A stretch of DNA of 64,000 nucleotides, from the NCBI RefSeq assembly GCF_020422885.1, contig NZ_CP084622.1, positions 3,181,001-3,245,000 of the forward strand. Direction: 5' to 3'. Within the stretch, counting starts at the first letter, position 1. Every line of letters begins with the position of its first letter. The translations under genes were made by a program, and so were the position numbers. This DNA comes from Mesobacillus sp. S13. Lineage in GTDB: Bacteria > Bacillota > Bacilli > Bacillales > Cytobacillaceae. The notes below the pieces were generated by a model. It had not been told where the DNA came from. It was given only the letters and a program-made list of their open reading frames with translations, and did not search any database. Shown here in pieces: positions 1 through 9,364 of the stretch.

Positions 1-132
1 ATCCTTACAGGCAGGTTCATTATTCCTTACAATATATCACAACACCTTGTATACAGCTAAACTAAACGACGGATTTAACCACAATGGGATAGTTCCAGAC
101 AATTGGAAGAAAACTAAATACAGTTTAAACAG

Positions 133-161
133 TTGCTAATTGTTCTTGAAACAGATAAAAT
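133..161 (+). promoter_or_regulatory. Candidate sigma-A promoter of zwf
   Basis: TTGCTA at 133-138 and TAAAAT at 156-161 are separated by 17 bp, placing a start near 168 and a leader of about 60 nt before the zwf ribosome binding site at 211-217. The -35 matches 4 of 6 and the -10 matches 5 of 6 consensus bases. Position is inferred from motif matching only. Confidence 0.4.
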
Positions 162-226
162 TTTGTATTTGTAAAGTGTTTTTTTCTACATACATTTAAA
201 TTCACATAAAAGAGAGGTTCTATATT

Positions 227-1732
227 GTGGCACATACCGAAAAACCAACAGCTTTAATCATGATCTTCGGGGCTACGGGAGACCTGGCAAACCGTAAATT
301 ATTTCCTTCCCTCTATAATTTGTTTAAAAAAGGAAAACTGGACAAATTCGCGGTCGTTGGCGTTGCCCGCCGAGCACTTTCTAACGAGGAATTCCAGCTT
401 AAGGTAAAAGAATCCGTCAATGAAAATGGGGACACAGAGACAAATGCGGATATCGACGAGTTTGTCTCCAAGTTTTATTACCATTCACATGATGTAACTG
501 ACTCTAGTTCTTATCTTGCCCTAGGAAAGCTTTCGGAAGAATTGGACAGCCACTATGGACTTAACGGCAATAGAATTTTTTACCTGGCAATGGCACCAGA
601 ATTCTTTGGAACAATTGCTGAGCATTTAAAGAAGGACAAGCTTACCGACGTTTCCGGGTTCAAACGCCTAGTCATTGAAAAGCCGTTCGGACATGACCTT
701 GAGTCAGCCAAAGTGTTGAACAAACAAATCCGAACCGCTTTTACCGAGGATGAAATCTACCGGATCGACCACTACCTTGGAAAAGAAATGGTCCAAAATA
801 TCGAAGTTATCCGTTTTGCGAATGCGATGTTCGAACCACTCTGGAATAACCGCTACATTTCAAATATCCAGGTTACATCAAGTGAAACTCTTGGAGTCGA
901 AGAACGCGGAAGATATTACGAGAAAAGCGGTGCACTAAGGGATATGGTCCAGAACCATATGCTGCAAATGGTTTCATTGCTTGCGATGGAGCCGCCGATC
1001 AAGTTGACGACTGATGAGATTCGTTCTGAAAAAGTTAGAGTATTCCGTGCCCTCCGCCCAATAAAAGACGGTGAAGTCAATGAATACTTTGTTCGCGGAC
1101 AGTATGACAAAGGCATCATGAATGAAAAAGACGTACCTGCATACCGCAACGAGGAAATGGTCAATCCTGAATCCAATACAGAAACATACGTAGCAGGAAA
1201 GTTGATGATTGATAACTTCCGCTGGGCTGGGGTGCCATTCTATATCCGTACTGGAAAAAGAATGAAGGCCAAGTCAACGAAAATCGTGATTCAATTCAAG
1301 GATATCCCAATGGATCTGTACTATCAGCCTGAAAAGACGGTCAACCCAAATTTACTTGTGATCCATATCCAGCCTGAAGAAGGAATCACGCTCCATCTGA
1401 ATGCCAAGAAATCCGGCCAGGGCACAGATGCGACACCAGTAAAACTGAATTATGCCAATAAAGGCATTGACGGTCTGAACACACCTGAAGCATACGAAAA
1501 GCTGCTGTTTGATTCATTGCGCGGTGATGCAACTAACTTCACACATTGGGATGAAGTCGCGTTATCCTGGAGTTTCGTTGATAATATTTCAGAGGTCTGG
1601 GAAAACACGAAGGAAGCATCATTCCCGAACTACGCATCCGGTTCAATGGGTCCTGACGCAGCAGACAAGCTGCTCGAGAAAGATGGATTCTTCTGGTGGC
1701 CAATCACTGAAATTGACGTGGAGAATTGTTAA
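227..1732 (+). CDS. zwf: Glucose-6-phosphate 1-dehydrogenase
   Basis: Oxidises glucose 6-phosphate to 6-phosphogluconolactone with NADP+ in the cytosol, the entry step of the oxidative pentose phosphate pathway. The 501-residue protein has the N-terminal Rossmann motif GATGDLA (residues 15-21), the EKPFGHD motif (151-157) and the active-site signature RIDHYLGKE (179-187), and is full length for the family. The start is GTG at 227, supported by AGAGAGG about 9 nt upstream; no better ATG exists. gndA, the third enzyme of the same branch, lies nearby on the opposite strand. A strong hairpin terminator follows. Identity is secure. Confidence 0.97.
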   Translation: MAHTEKPTALIMIFGATGDLANRKLFPSLYNLFKKGKLDKFAVVGVARRALSNEEFQLKVKESVNENGDTETNADIDEFVSKFYYHSHDVTDSSSYLALGKLSEELDSHYGLNGNRIFYLAMAPEFFGTIAEHLKKDKLTDVSGFKRLVIEKPFGHDLESAKVLNKQIRTAFTEDEIYRIDHYLGKEMVQNIEVIRFANAMFEPLWNNRYISNIQVTSSETLGVEERGRYYEKSGALRDMVQNHMLQMVSLLAMEPPIKLTTDEIRSEKVRVFRALRPIKDGEVNEYFVRGQYDKGIMNEKDVPAYRNEEMVNPESNTETYVAGKLMIDNFRWAGVPFYIRTGKRMKAKSTKIVIQFKDIPMDLYYQPEKTVNPNLLVIHIQPEEGITLHLNAKKSGQGTDATPVKLNYANKGIDGLNTPEAYEKLLFDSLRGDATNFTHWDEVALSWSFVDNISEVWENTKEASFPNYASGSMGPDAADKLLEKDGFFWWPITEIDVENC

Positions 1733-1820
1733 AAAGGACTCTTTTCGAGGGAACTGCTGAAAATAGATTGTTTTTATAATTGGTTGAGAAAGCAATAAAG
1801 TTTAAGTCTATACAACATGA

Positions 1821-1850
1821 ATCCCGCCCATATTACAGGCGGGATTTTTG
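1821..1850 (+). terminator. Rho-independent terminator of zwf
   Basis: An 8-bp GC-rich stem, ATCCCGCC (1821-1828) with GGCGGGAT (1838-1845), is followed by a T run on the plus strand. It lies about 90 nt after the zwf stop. Confidence 0.85.
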
Positions 1851-1879
1851 GTATTTCCTTAGCTGAAGTGAGACTATCA

Positions 1880-2086
1880 TCAGCCTCCAAAAAAGAAATC
1901 AAGAATGTTTGATCCAGCAGATGCATTTTTATTGTAGAACTCCGAGTATCCGCAATTCTTGCAATAGACAACGGTGAACTGGTTGTTTTGGATATCAAAC
2001 ATCTTGGACAAGCCCGTCCCCGTCATTGCTACATCTTTCTGCCCTGCATCCCTGCTTCCACATTTAATACAGCCATTACCTTGCAT
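1880..2086 (-). CDS. Small zinc-ribbon protein (COG3478-like)
   Basis: A 68-residue protein with two Cys pairs, CIKC near the N terminus and CKNC in the second half, the pattern of a four-cysteine zinc ribbon. This resembles the family described as predicted nucleic-acid-binding Zn-ribbon proteins; its role is unknown. It ends in a Phe/Gly-rich tail. The start is taken as the ATG at 2086 because GGGAG lies about 9 nt upstream of it. The ATG three codons earlier (2095) directly abuts that ribosome binding site and is unlikely to be used. It stands alone, convergent with zwf. Function should not be assumed beyond metal binding. Confidence 0.8.
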   Translation of the reverse strand: MQGNGCIKCGSRDAGQKDVAMTGTGLSKMFDIQNNQFTVVYCKNCGYSEFYNKNASAGSNILDFFFGG

Positions 2087-2274
2087 GAAATTCATCTCCC
2101 TGTTTTAAGCTATAGTACTATTACGCATTGAATATATTTTGGTTTCACTTTTTCCTCTTCTGAAATGAATATTCCTTGTTTGCGTCAACAGCAATTTTAT
2201 TGGTATGAGCCTACATAAAAATGACCGAAAAAGGATAACTTATGTTTGTTCTATTTCAGACTAGAGGTGTAAGC

Positions 2275-3009
2275 ATGGAGTGGTTTGGTCATAGCAATAA
2301 AGGTTTTAACTTTGATATGTTTTCCTTGAGTCATTATGTTACCCTAACAATCTTTTTTTTGGTTTGCTCTCTCATTTTCATTCACCGAAAGAAATTAAGC
2401 GTGGAGCGGTGGAGAAAAGCAGAACTGGGTACAGCCCTGTCATTAATAATGATTGAGATCACCAACCACCTTTGGATGTACAAGCATGCTGTCTGGAAAT
2501 TAGGACGATCAATGCCGCTGGAATTATGCAATATTGGGCTCTTGCTCGCGATTGGTTTATTACTGACCAGGAAGAAAATACTTTTTGAACTGCTATTTTT
2601 CATTGCTTTATTAGGGGCAACTCAAGCCATAATAACACCCGCATTAACCTATGATTTTCCTCACTTCCGATTTTTCCACTTTTTCTATGCTCATATGATG
2701 ATTGTATGGGTGACCCTTTATTTTCTTTGGGCTAAAGGTTATTACCCTACCTTCAGATCGGTTATAAAAGTTGTGCTCTTTATCAATATGTTGTTGCCAG
2801 TCATCCTGTTCATTAATACGACAGCTGACGGAAATTACTGGTTTTTACGTCATAAACCGAAAAGCCCAAGTTTCCTGGATTTACTCGGCCCCTATCCATG
2901 GTATATTTTTTCTTTGGAAAGTTTATTGGTGATTTTGAGTTTAATCACCTGGCTCTGCATGCGGAGCTGGCTAAAAGGTGAGAAAAGATCCTCCTATTCA
3001 GAGTCATGA
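2275..3009 (+). CDS. TIGR02206 family integral membrane protein
   Basis: A polytopic membrane protein of 244 residues with about seven hydrophobic segments. The N-terminal segment ends in a basic HRKK loop, and the pattern (aromatic N terminus, conserved EITNHLW and PLELCNIG regions) fits the YwaF/TIGR02206 family of uncharacterised Bacillus membrane proteins. The start at ATG 2275 has GAGGTG about 8 nt upstream and gives the usual family N terminus. An upstream in-frame ATG at 2242, with AAGGA before it, would add 11 residues and cannot be excluded. It is a single gene, absent from this position in B. subtilis. Substrate or function is unknown. Confidence 0.85.
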   Translation: MEWFGHSNKGFNFDMFSLSHYVTLTIFFLVCSLIFIHRKKLSVERWRKAELGTALSLIMIEITNHLWMYKHAVWKLGRSMPLELCNIGLLLAIGLLLTRKKILFELLFFIALLGATQAIITPALTYDFPHFRFFHFFYAHMMIVWVTLYFLWAKGYYPTFRSVIKVVLFINMLLPVILFINTTADGNYWFLRHKPKSPSFLDLLGPYPWYIFSLESLLVILSLITWLCMRSWLKGEKRSSYSES

Positions 3010-3035
3010 TTGGTTTATCTTCTGTAGAACTGAAT

Positions 3036-3064
3036 CAAAAAAGCTTGCGGATCACTCCGCAAGC
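3036..3064 (-). terminator. Terminator of the lipase gene
   Basis: A 9-bp stem, GCTTGCGGA (3043-3051) with TCCGCAAGC (3056-3064) and a 4-nt loop. Read on the minus strand it is followed by six T residues. It sits about 20 nt after the lipase stop. Confidence 0.85.
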
Positions 3065-3086
3065 AATGATACATTCACCTCTTAAC

Positions 3087-3827
3087 CTAGTGTTTTTTGA
3101 TGAATGCGAGCGTATTATCAATGATTATTTTTTGGTCATTATCGAGAGTAGCCACATGAAAGCTATCTTTCAAGTAAATGATTTCTTTTAATTCAGAGCT
3201 GATCTCCTCATAAATCTTTTGTGAATTATCAGGCGGGACAACATGGTCTTCGTCCGAAACAAAGATCAAAGCTGGACAAGAAACCTTGGATAGGTCTTCT
3301 TTTACTACTTTCATAAAAGCCAATATTTCTTTAATGGATTGAACAGGGGTTTTTTCGTAAGCAAGTTCCGTAATTCCCGGCTTCTTGATGTCTGAACCAA
3401 TAGCATCCAGAAATCTTGTTCCTTCCAGCTGGAGGACCGGCTCCATTGCGGGAATATCAATGGCCGCATTGATCAAGACAATTCCCCTGACTTCAGGATA
3501 ATTCTCAGCCATGTAAAGAGTCAATGTTCCTCCCATTGACAGGCCAGTTACATAAATCTTATCGCATCGTGCTTTTAACCATTTAAGTCCTTCTTCTACC
3601 GATGCGATCCAATCCTGATAGGTTGTTTGTTCCATGTCCTCATAATGTGTACCGTGACCTTTCAATCGTGGTCCGCAAACAGTATATCCTGCAGCAGCAA
3701 ATGCCTCTCCCAGCGGCCGCATACTCTGTGTGGATCCGGTAAATCCATGCGAAACCAATATGCCTACAGAATTCCCTTCAAAATAAAACGGTTCTGCCCC
3801 CTGTAAAACTGGATAATCTTCTGCCAT
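3087..3827 (-). CDS. Monoacylglycerol lipase (alpha/beta hydrolase)
   Basis: Hydrolyses monoacylglycerols or other short carboxylesters. The 246-residue protein is very similar along its length to the Bacillus sp. H257 monoacylglycerol lipase as I know it: HGFTGS oxyanion region (residues 27-32), the RLKGHGTHYEDME cap-region segment, nucleophile elbow GLSMGG with Ser97, the SDEDHVVPP acid motif (Asp194 most likely) and His224 in SFHVATLD. The start is ATG 3827, preceded by GGAGGGA; an in-frame ATG five codons earlier overlaps that ribosome binding site. No signal peptide, so it is cytosolic. It is transcribed alone, with its own terminator. The substrate is inferred from similarity. Confidence 0.9.
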   Translation of the reverse strand: MAEDYPVLQGAEPFYFEGNSVGILVSHGFTGSTQSMRPLGEAFAAAGYTVCGPRLKGHGTHYEDMEQTTYQDWIASVEEGLKWLKARCDKIYVTGLSMGGTLTLYMAENYPEVRGIVLINAAIDIPAMEPVLQLEGTRFLDAIGSDIKKPGITELAYEKTPVQSIKEILAFMKVVKEDLSKVSCPALIFVSDEDHVVPPDNSQKIYEEISSELKEIIYLKDSFHVATLDNDQKIIIDNTLAFIKKH

Positions 3828-3921
3828 ACTGAATCCCTCCAATCATAATACCATCCAATAAAGGTTTCGACTGGCCCTTTTAAAAACCCTCCCTGCAGCT
3901 GAATTAACTTTTTTATAATAT

Positions 3922-3952
3922 AAAAAACACAGCGAACATTGAATTCGCTGTG
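3922..3952 (-). terminator. Terminator of gndA
   Basis: A 9-bp stem, CACAGCGAA (3928-3936) with TTCGCTGTG (3944-3952). On the minus strand it is followed by a six-T run, 9 nt after the gndA stop. Confidence 0.88.
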
Positions 3953-3960
3953 CCTCTTTG

Positions 3961-5370
3961 TTATTCCATCCACTCAGTGTGGAAGATTCCTTCTTTGTCG
4001 ATGCGCTGATACGTGTGGGCACCAAAATAATCGCGCTGTGCCTGGATCAGATTGGCAGGCAGTGTTTCAGTACGGTAGCTGTCAAAATAAGAAAGTGCAG
4101 CGGAGAAGCTTGGCACCGGTATGCCGTTCATGACGGCTGCCGAGATAATTTCCCTCAATGACTGCTGGTAGCTTTCTGCGATTTCCTTGAAGTATGGATC
4201 GAGCAGCAGGTTTTTAAGAGCTGGATCCCGATCGTATGCTTCTTTGATTTTTTGAAGGAACTGAGCTCTGATAATGCAGCCTCCGCGGAAGATCATCGCA
4301 ATGTAGCCGTAATTCAAATCCCAGCCATACTCTTCAGACGCCGCTCTCATTTGCGCAAATCCTTGAGCATAAGAACAAATTTTGCTCAAATAAAGTGCCT
4401 TTCGAATGGATTCAATGAATGCATCGCGATCGCCATCAAATGATCTTGCTTCAGGGCCAGAGAGGACTTTGCTTGCTTCGACACGCTCTTGTTTCATTGC
4501 TGAAATGAAGCGGGCGAAAACAGATTCAGTGATGATTGGCAGCGGCACCCCTAAGTCAAGCGCACTTTGGCTCGTCCATTTTCCAGTGCCTTTCTGGCCA
4601 GCGGTATCAAGAATCATATCAACAAGTGGTTCGCCGGTTTCATCATCTTTCTTTGTAAAAATATCAGCCGTAATTTCAATCAGATAGCTATCAAGCTCAC
4701 CTTTATTCCATTCTGCAAATACTTCATGCAGCTCGTCAGCATTCAATCCAAGTACATGCTTTAACATAAAATAGGATTCAGAAATCAGCTGCATATCTCC
4801 GTATTCTATTCCGTTGTGTACCATTTTCACATAATGTCCTGCTCCATCAGGGCCAATGTAGGTGGTGCAAGCTTCTCCATTAACCTTTGCAGCGATATCC
4901 TGGAAGATTGGGGCCACAAGGTCATACGCTTCTTTTTGTCCGCCAGGCATGATGGAAGGTCCATGAAGTGCCCCTTCCTCACCGCCAGATACACCTGTGC
5001 CAATGAAGTGAAGTCCAAGCTCGCTCAATTCCTGGTTCCGACGCTGAGTATCAGCAAAATATGTATTGCCGCCGTCAATGATAATATCGCCCTTTTCAAG
5101 ATGAGGTTTTAGTTGATCGATCGTCGCATCTGTTGCGGCTCCAGCTTTCACCATCAGAAGGATCTTTCTTGGTTTTTCAAGAGATTGAACAAATTCTTCG
5201 ATAGAATAAGTTCCGACGACCTTCTTGCCTTTCGTTTCCTCAAGCATTTCATCCGTCTTTTCCCTGGACCGGTTATATACTGAAACAGAATAGCCTCTGC
5301 TTTCGATATTCATGGCAAGGTTTTTTCCCATGACAGCAAGGCCAATGACTCCAATTTGCTGTTTTGACAT
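3961..5370 (-). CDS. gndA: 6-phosphogluconate dehydrogenase, decarboxylating
   Basis: Converts 6-phosphogluconate to ribulose 5-phosphate and CO2 with NADP+ in the cytosol, completing the oxidative branch begun by zwf. The 469-residue product matches the length of B. subtilis GndA. It has the Rossmann motif GLAVMG (10-15), a VYNRS stretch expected for NADP binding, [21 protein letters not shown] and the catalytic region [17 protein letters not shown]. The start is ATG 5370 with AAGGGAAG 8 nt upstream; an ATG six codons earlier lacks a ribosome binding site. It stands alone, with a terminator at its 3' end. Confidence 0.97.
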   Translation of the reverse strand: MSKQQIGVIGLAVMGKNLAMNIESRGYSVSVYNRSREKTDEMLEETKGKKVVGTYSIEEFVQSLEKPRKILLMVKAGAATDATIDQLKPHLEKGDIIIDGGNTYFADTQRRNQELSELGLHFIGTGVSGGEEGALHGPSIMPGGQKEAYDLVAPIFQDIAAKVNGEACTTYIGPDGAGHYVKMVHNGIEYGDMQLISESYFMLKHVLGLNADELHEVFAEWNKGELDSYLIEITADIFTKKDDETGEPLVDMILDTAGQKGTGKWTSQSALDLGVPLPIITESVFARFISAMKQERVEASKVLSGPEARSFDGDRDAFIESIRKALYLSKICSYAQGFAQMRAASEEYGWDLNYGYIAMIFRGGCIIRAQFLQKIKEAYDRDPALKNLLLDPYFKEIAESYQQSLREIISAAVMNGIPVPSFSAALSYFDSYRTETLPANLIQAQRDYFGAHTYQRIDKEGIFHTEWME

Positions 5371-5503
5371 ATAATAACTTCCCTTCATTTTATAATAGGT
5401 GTTTAGACATACACATTAATTTAACAATGAAATCAAACTGGTGCAAACAATCTGGTTTGTCCCTTTTTATTTTGACTTAACCCGGGTATGCTAAACTTCA
5501 TTG

Positions 5504-6781
5504 TTAATCTTTTTCCTCACTTTTGCGCCCCTGGAGGAAATCCTTATTGAAGCTCGTCCCAGCCCCCGGATTCTCGCTGGTTCTGGGCTTGTTCACCTGA
5601 GAACCTGCACTTTCAATGATGCTCTTGCCGTATTTCTCACGCAACTGGCTCATCGTATTGATCAGCGGCTCCTTTTTAGCATCCTGCTCATAAGAAAAAA
5701 GGTCAAGCTGCTTGACTGCTTTGTCTGCTTCAAGCAAATCCGTTCCCGTGATTCCCAATAGCCTGATAGGATCTCCATTCCAATGCTTCAGGAAAAGCAT
5801 TTTTGCGGCCGAGGCTATTTCGTCCTGCTTCGATATGGGGTTCTGCAGCTTTTGGCTCCTGGTGATCGTCTTCCTGTCCTTAAAGCGGATCATCACGCTA
5901 ATGCTGGTGGCTACAGCTTCCTTCCTTTTCATCCTTGCCGCTACTTGCCCTGAAAGCACATCAAGAACTTTGAGGAGCTCATGCTGATTTGAAATATCAC
6001 GGGGCAGCGTTGTCGAGTTGCCGATGCTCTTGAAATCGTAGACAGAATCGGGATCCACCCGGCGATTGTCCTGTCCATTTGCTCTTTCTTTCAATCGTAA
6101 TCCATTTATGCCCAGCAGTCCTTTCAGCTGGATTTCATTTGCAGCCGCCAACCCGCCTATTGTATTGATTCCAATACTTTTTAGTTTGTCCGCTGTTTTT
6201 GTTCCTACTCCATGCATTTCCCCGACCTCGAGCGGCCAGAGAATCCGCGGGATGTCACGCTTTCTAAGAACAGTGATTCCCATTGGCTTCTTCATATCGG
6301 AAGCCGTTTTCGCCAGGAATTTGTTTGGTGCAACCCCGATGCTGCATGGCAAGTCAAGCTGCTCATAAATTCTCTTTTGGATGCCTTCAGCGATTTCAAG
6401 AGGCGCGCCGAGTTCTGAGCAATTCGTTATATCCATATACCCTTCATCAATGGAAACAGGTTCTACAGCTTCTGTATACTGGCGCAAAATATCGAACATC
6501 GCCGCAGATGCTGTACGGTATCTATCAAAGTTCGGTTTCATTATGATTAATTCTGGGCAAAGCTTTTTGGCTTCCCATAAAGGCATTGTCGTTTTGACGC
6601 CGACCTTTCTCGCTTCATAACTGCACGTGACAATGATTCCGCGTCTTTCTTCAGGATTGCCGGCAATAGCCAGTGGCTTTCCCTTCAATTCAGAATCGTA
6701 AGCCATTTCTACTGAGGCATAGAAGCTATTCATATCAACATGCAAAATGACTTTGCCGTTTTTTGGATACATTTCTTTCAT
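5504..6781 (-). CDS. polY1: DNA polymerase IV (Y family)
   Basis: Error-prone translesion polymerase of the DinB/UmuC family, equivalent by position and sequence to B. subtilis YqjH (PolY1). It has the HVDMNSFYASVE catalytic motif near the N terminus, SIDEGYMD with the second acidic cluster, and helix-hairpin-helix segments VGEMHGVGTKTADKL and LLGINGLRLK. A KQLDLF clamp-binding motif lies near residue 365, and the C-terminal tail contains SFNKDFLQ, as in YqjH. The start is ATG 6781, preceded by GGGAAGTGGG; an upstream in-frame TTG is less likely. No clear LexA box was seen upstream. Its partner for action is the beta sliding clamp. Confidence 0.95.
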   Translation of the reverse strand: MKEMYPKNGKVILHVDMNSFYASVEMAYDSELKGKPLAIAGNPEERRGIIVTCSYEARKVGVKTTMPLWEAKKLCPELIIMKPNFDRYRTASAAMFDILRQYTEAVEPVSIDEGYMDITNCSELGAPLEIAEGIQKRIYEQLDLPCSIGVAPNKFLAKTASDMKKPMGITVLRKRDIPRILWPLEVGEMHGVGTKTADKLKSIGINTIGGLAAANEIQLKGLLGINGLRLKERANGQDNRRVDPDSVYDFKSIGNSTTLPRDISNQHELLKVLDVLSGQVAARMKRKEAVATSISVMIRFKDRKTITRSQKLQNPISKQDEIASAAKMLFLKHWNGDPIRLLGITGTDLLEADKAVKQLDLFSYEQDAKKEPLINTMSQLREKYGKSIIESAGSQVNKPRTSENPGAGTSFNKDFLQGRKSEEKD

Positions 6782-6907
6782 GATCCCACTTCCCAAATAT
6801 ACGTTCCCTTATAGTGTATCAAAAAAACCCATTGATTACTTATATCGCGTTTGAATTTAGGTCAGGGTAAAGTTTTGAACATTATGTGAAGAAAAGCCTT
6901 AAAACGT

Positions 6908-6934
6908 TAAAAAAATTTTTTCCGAAACCGATAA
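6908..6934 (+). promoter_or_regulatory. Sigma-D (motility) promoter of the chemoreceptor gene
   Basis: TAAA at 6908-6911 and ACCGATAA at 6927-6934 are 15 bp apart, exactly the sigma-D spacing; the -10 matches 7 of 8 bases of GCCGATAA. It lies 37 bp upstream of the receptor start. Confidence 0.75.
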
Positions 6935-6971
6935 ATAACCATGAGGATAATGAAAAGATGGGGGAATTTTT

Positions 6972-8684
6972 ATGCAGCATTGGTCAATTGGCAGAAAGTA
7001 TGCAAGCGTTTTCGCATTTATAATGGTCATATTTCTGGGCAGCTTTATTTATTTATCAACGGTTTTAACAAATCTTCAAGGAGCGATTAATCTTGCTGAG
7101 GAGAAAAGTGATTATGCAATCATGATCAGTGAAATGGGGGCTTCTTTCCGCCAGAAGTATATTATTATTACAGACTACATAACTGAACCAAAACCAGAAC
7201 TTCTTACCGCTTATGAAAAAGAGGCTGAACAATTCAATGCTTCATCGAAAAAACTGCAAGCGTATGTGAAGACAGAAGAAGCAAAAACTTTGCTTAATGC
7301 GATTATGAACATAGATCAACACATGGATAAAGTGTGGGAAGAAGATATCTTGAAGACTGTCACAGAATTCCAGCAGAACTTTGAACAGGTTGATATTTAT
7401 ACCCAGATCAGCCTGACTAACAAAGCAGAGACAATCCGTGATATGAACATTGAAAAACTAAATGCTATCAGGACAACGATTCTTGAGGACAGAACAAAAA
7501 TCATGGAGGAAACCCATTCTTCAATAGCTTCAATGATCCGAAACACTTTCATCCTTATCATACTTGCATTCATCATTTCGTCTGTATCCATGTATTTTGT
7601 TTCCCGCAACATCAGCAAAAACCTTAAAAATGTAGTCGGATACTGCAAAAAACTAGCTGCAGGTGAATTGAATGTCCAAGCCTTGGAAGCAAAGAGCAAG
7701 GATGAAGTCGGCCAAATCATTCTGGCAATGAACCAATTGTCTGGTAACTTGAAAACTTCCATCTCAAGTATAATTGCTTCTTCTAACCAGGTAAACGAAA
7801 TGTCGAGGAACTTAAAATTCAATGCTGAGGCCACGACAGAAGCCAATAATGAAATTACAGCATCCATCATGCATGTGGCATCTTCATCTGACGAACAAGT
7901 GAAAATCTCAGAACGTACAAATGAAGCGGTTGAAGATGTTTCTTCCCAATTAATTGAAGTCACTGGTTCGCTAAAAGAGACACTTCATACAACATCAAGC
8001 ACAAAGGATAAGATCGAGGAAGGCAAACTATATGCATTTAACGTCACAGAACAGATGGACCAGATTAATGGAAAAGTCTCCGAATTAGCGAGTGTGATTC
8101 ATTCTCTGAAAAATAATTCTCAGGAAATTCATCGAATCATCGAGATCATCACGGATATTTCCAATCAAACCAATCTGCTGGCATTAAATGCTGCAATTGA
8201 AGCAGCAAGAGCTGGAGAGCATGGAAAAGGTTTTGGTGTCGTGGCACAGGAAGTCCGCAAGCTGGCTGAACAATCAGCTGGTGCAGCAGACAGCATCCGC
8301 ACCATTCTTGAACAGACAGGAAAAGAAACGAACCAGGCCGTAAACGTCATGGATGAAAGCCAAACGACCGTACAAAAAGGAAATGAACTTGTCGAGAAAG
8401 TAGCAGAAATCTTCACGGAAATAGCACAATCGATCGAAGAGGTCAGCTTGAAGGGAAACACTGTTAGCAGCGCCGTCATGAATGCAAATGAAAAAATGGA
8501 ATCAATGACGCAGTCAGCCAATGAAGTGATTACTGCTTCCTCAAGATCCGCATTATTCCTGGAGCAGGTAGCCGCAACAACCGAAGAACAAAATGCTACA
8601 ATGCAAGAGCTGTTGGAATCATCCAACAAGCTGTCTGACATGGCAGAAGACTTGAGAAAGTCATTCTCCAGCTTCAAACTATAA
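6972..8684 (+). CDS. Methyl-accepting chemotaxis protein
   Basis: A transmembrane chemoreceptor of 570 residues. TM1 is at about residues 8-30, followed by an extracytoplasmic helical ligand domain (about 31-189, of four-helix-bundle type by its heptad-rich composition) and TM2 at 191-210. A HAMP linker (about 211-262) leads into a cytoplasmic coiled-coil signalling domain whose hairpin tip [18 protein letters not shown] starts near residue 397. The ligand is unknown. The start ATG has GATGGGGGA upstream. A sigma-D promoter precedes it, and the adjacent convergent gene encodes a CheW-type coupling protein, so the two probably work together. It is not part of the B. subtilis gene order here. 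Confidence 0.95.
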   Translation: MQHWSIGRKYASVFAFIMVIFLGSFIYLSTVLTNLQGAINLAEEKSDYAIMISEMGASFRQKYIIITDYITEPKPELLTAYEKEAEQFNASSKKLQAYVKTEEAKTLLNAIMNIDQHMDKVWEEDILKTVTEFQQNFEQVDIYTQISLTNKAETIRDMNIEKLNAIRTTILEDRTKIMEETHSSIASMIRNTFILIILAFIISSVSMYFVSRNISKNLKNVVGYCKKLAAGELNVQALEAKSKDEVGQIILAMNQLSGNLKTSISSIIASSNQVNEMSRNLKFNAEATTEANNEITASIMHVASSSDEQVKISERTNEAVEDVSSQLIEVTGSLKETLHTTSSTKDKIEEGKLYAFNVTEQMDQINGKVSELASVIHSLKNNSQEIHRIIEIITDISNQTNLLALNAAIEAARAGEHGKGFGVVAQEVRKLAEQSAGAADSIRTILEQTGKETNQAVNVMDESQTTVQKGNELVEKVAEIFTEIAQSIEEVSLKGNTVSSAVMNANEKMESMTQSANEVITASSRSALFLEQVAATTEEQNATMQELLESSNKLSDMAEDLRKSFSSFKL

Positions 8685-8690
8685 AAGTAA

Positions 8691-8723
8691 ACAAGCTGGC
8701 CCAGATGAGGCCAGCTTGTTTTG
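8691..8723 (+). terminator. Bidirectional terminator between receptor and CheW genes
   Basis: An 11-bp stem, ACAAGCTGGCC (8691-8701) with GGCCAGCTTGT (8709-8719) and a 7-nt loop, has T-rich tails on both strands. It serves the two convergent genes. Confidence 0.88.
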
Positions 8724-8732
8724 TTGATGCCA

Positions 8733-9215
8733 TTAATTATGTATTTCCTGCTTTTGCTGTTTCATATAGTCTTTGATTTCTTTGATTCCTTCTAGTGAAG
8801 TGATCAGGGTTTGCGGGTCAATGATCATGATCATTCGTTTATCCAAATTGGCGATTCCCGTAATGAATTTTGTGTTTTGGTAGGCGATAAGTCCAGGCTG
8901 CTTCATGTTTTCCTCGGGAATTTCAAGGATTTCCTTCGCATCTCTAACGAGGACTCCCAAAGAGATGTCCGAAGTCTCCAGCACAATCAGTCTCGTCTTG
9001 TCATCCGCCTGAATATCCCGATGGTAAAGGACCTTTTCAAGATCAATGACCGGTATCAAATCTCCCCTTACCTTTGTGATTCCGGTGACATAATCAGGCA
9101 TATGCGGAATCGCTGTCATCCCTTCCATTTTTTCAATTGAAACGACATAAAGAATCGGAAAAGCGTATTCTTCATTTCCTGCTTGGAATACAACCGTCTT
9201 ATTGCTATCAGCCAT
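8733..9215 (-). CDS. CheW-type chemotaxis coupling protein
   Basis: A 160-residue protein made of a single CheW domain: KTVVFQAGNEEYAFPI beta strands, the PDYVTGITKVRGDLIPVIDL core with the conserved Arg-Gly, and a second lobe ending in a charged Lys/Gln-rich helix. There is no receiver domain, so it is CheW rather than CheV. It would bridge receptors and CheA at the membrane. It is a stand-alone copy next to a receptor gene rather than in the main fla/che operon, so it is probably an auxiliary coupling protein. AAAGGAAG lies upstream of the ATG. A degenerate sigma-D-like promoter is present. Confidence 0.9.
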   Translation of the reverse strand: MADSNKTVVFQAGNEEYAFPILYVVSIEKMEGMTAIPHMPDYVTGITKVRGDLIPVIDLEKVLYHRDIQADDKTRLIVLETSDISLGVLVRDAKEILEIPEENMKQPGLIAYQNTKFITGIANLDKRMIMIIDPQTLITSLEGIKEIKDYMKQQKQEIHN

Positions 9216-9259
9216 TTGGAGTACACTTCCTTTAATTTAATTTCCATCTATTGCTCTGT

Positions 9260-9286
9260 TAATCGTCATATGATTCCAGATTGTTA
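9260..9286 (-). promoter_or_regulatory. Degenerate sigma-D-like promoter of the CheW gene
   Basis: On the minus strand TAAC (9286-9283) and GACGATTA (9267-9260) are 15 bp apart, matching 3 of 4 and 6 of 8 sigma-D bases. Weak, but the spacing and the gene's role agree. Confidence 0.35.
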
Positions 9287-9364
9287 ATCTGTGGACCATT
9301 CCAAGTATTATATCGGATTCTTCAGTGCCATCTTTAGGATTATTGAAGAACGAGCGTGTTTAAT

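Noticed and set aside
6782..6971. LexA box for the DNA polymerase IV gene
   Set aside because: No GAAC-N4-GTTC-type site was found in the divergent region between polY1 and the receptor gene.
7397..7963. Long minus-strand frame opposite the first chemoreceptor
   Set aside because: Antisense frame produced by codon bias of the helical receptor gene; no ribosome binding site and no recognisable domain.
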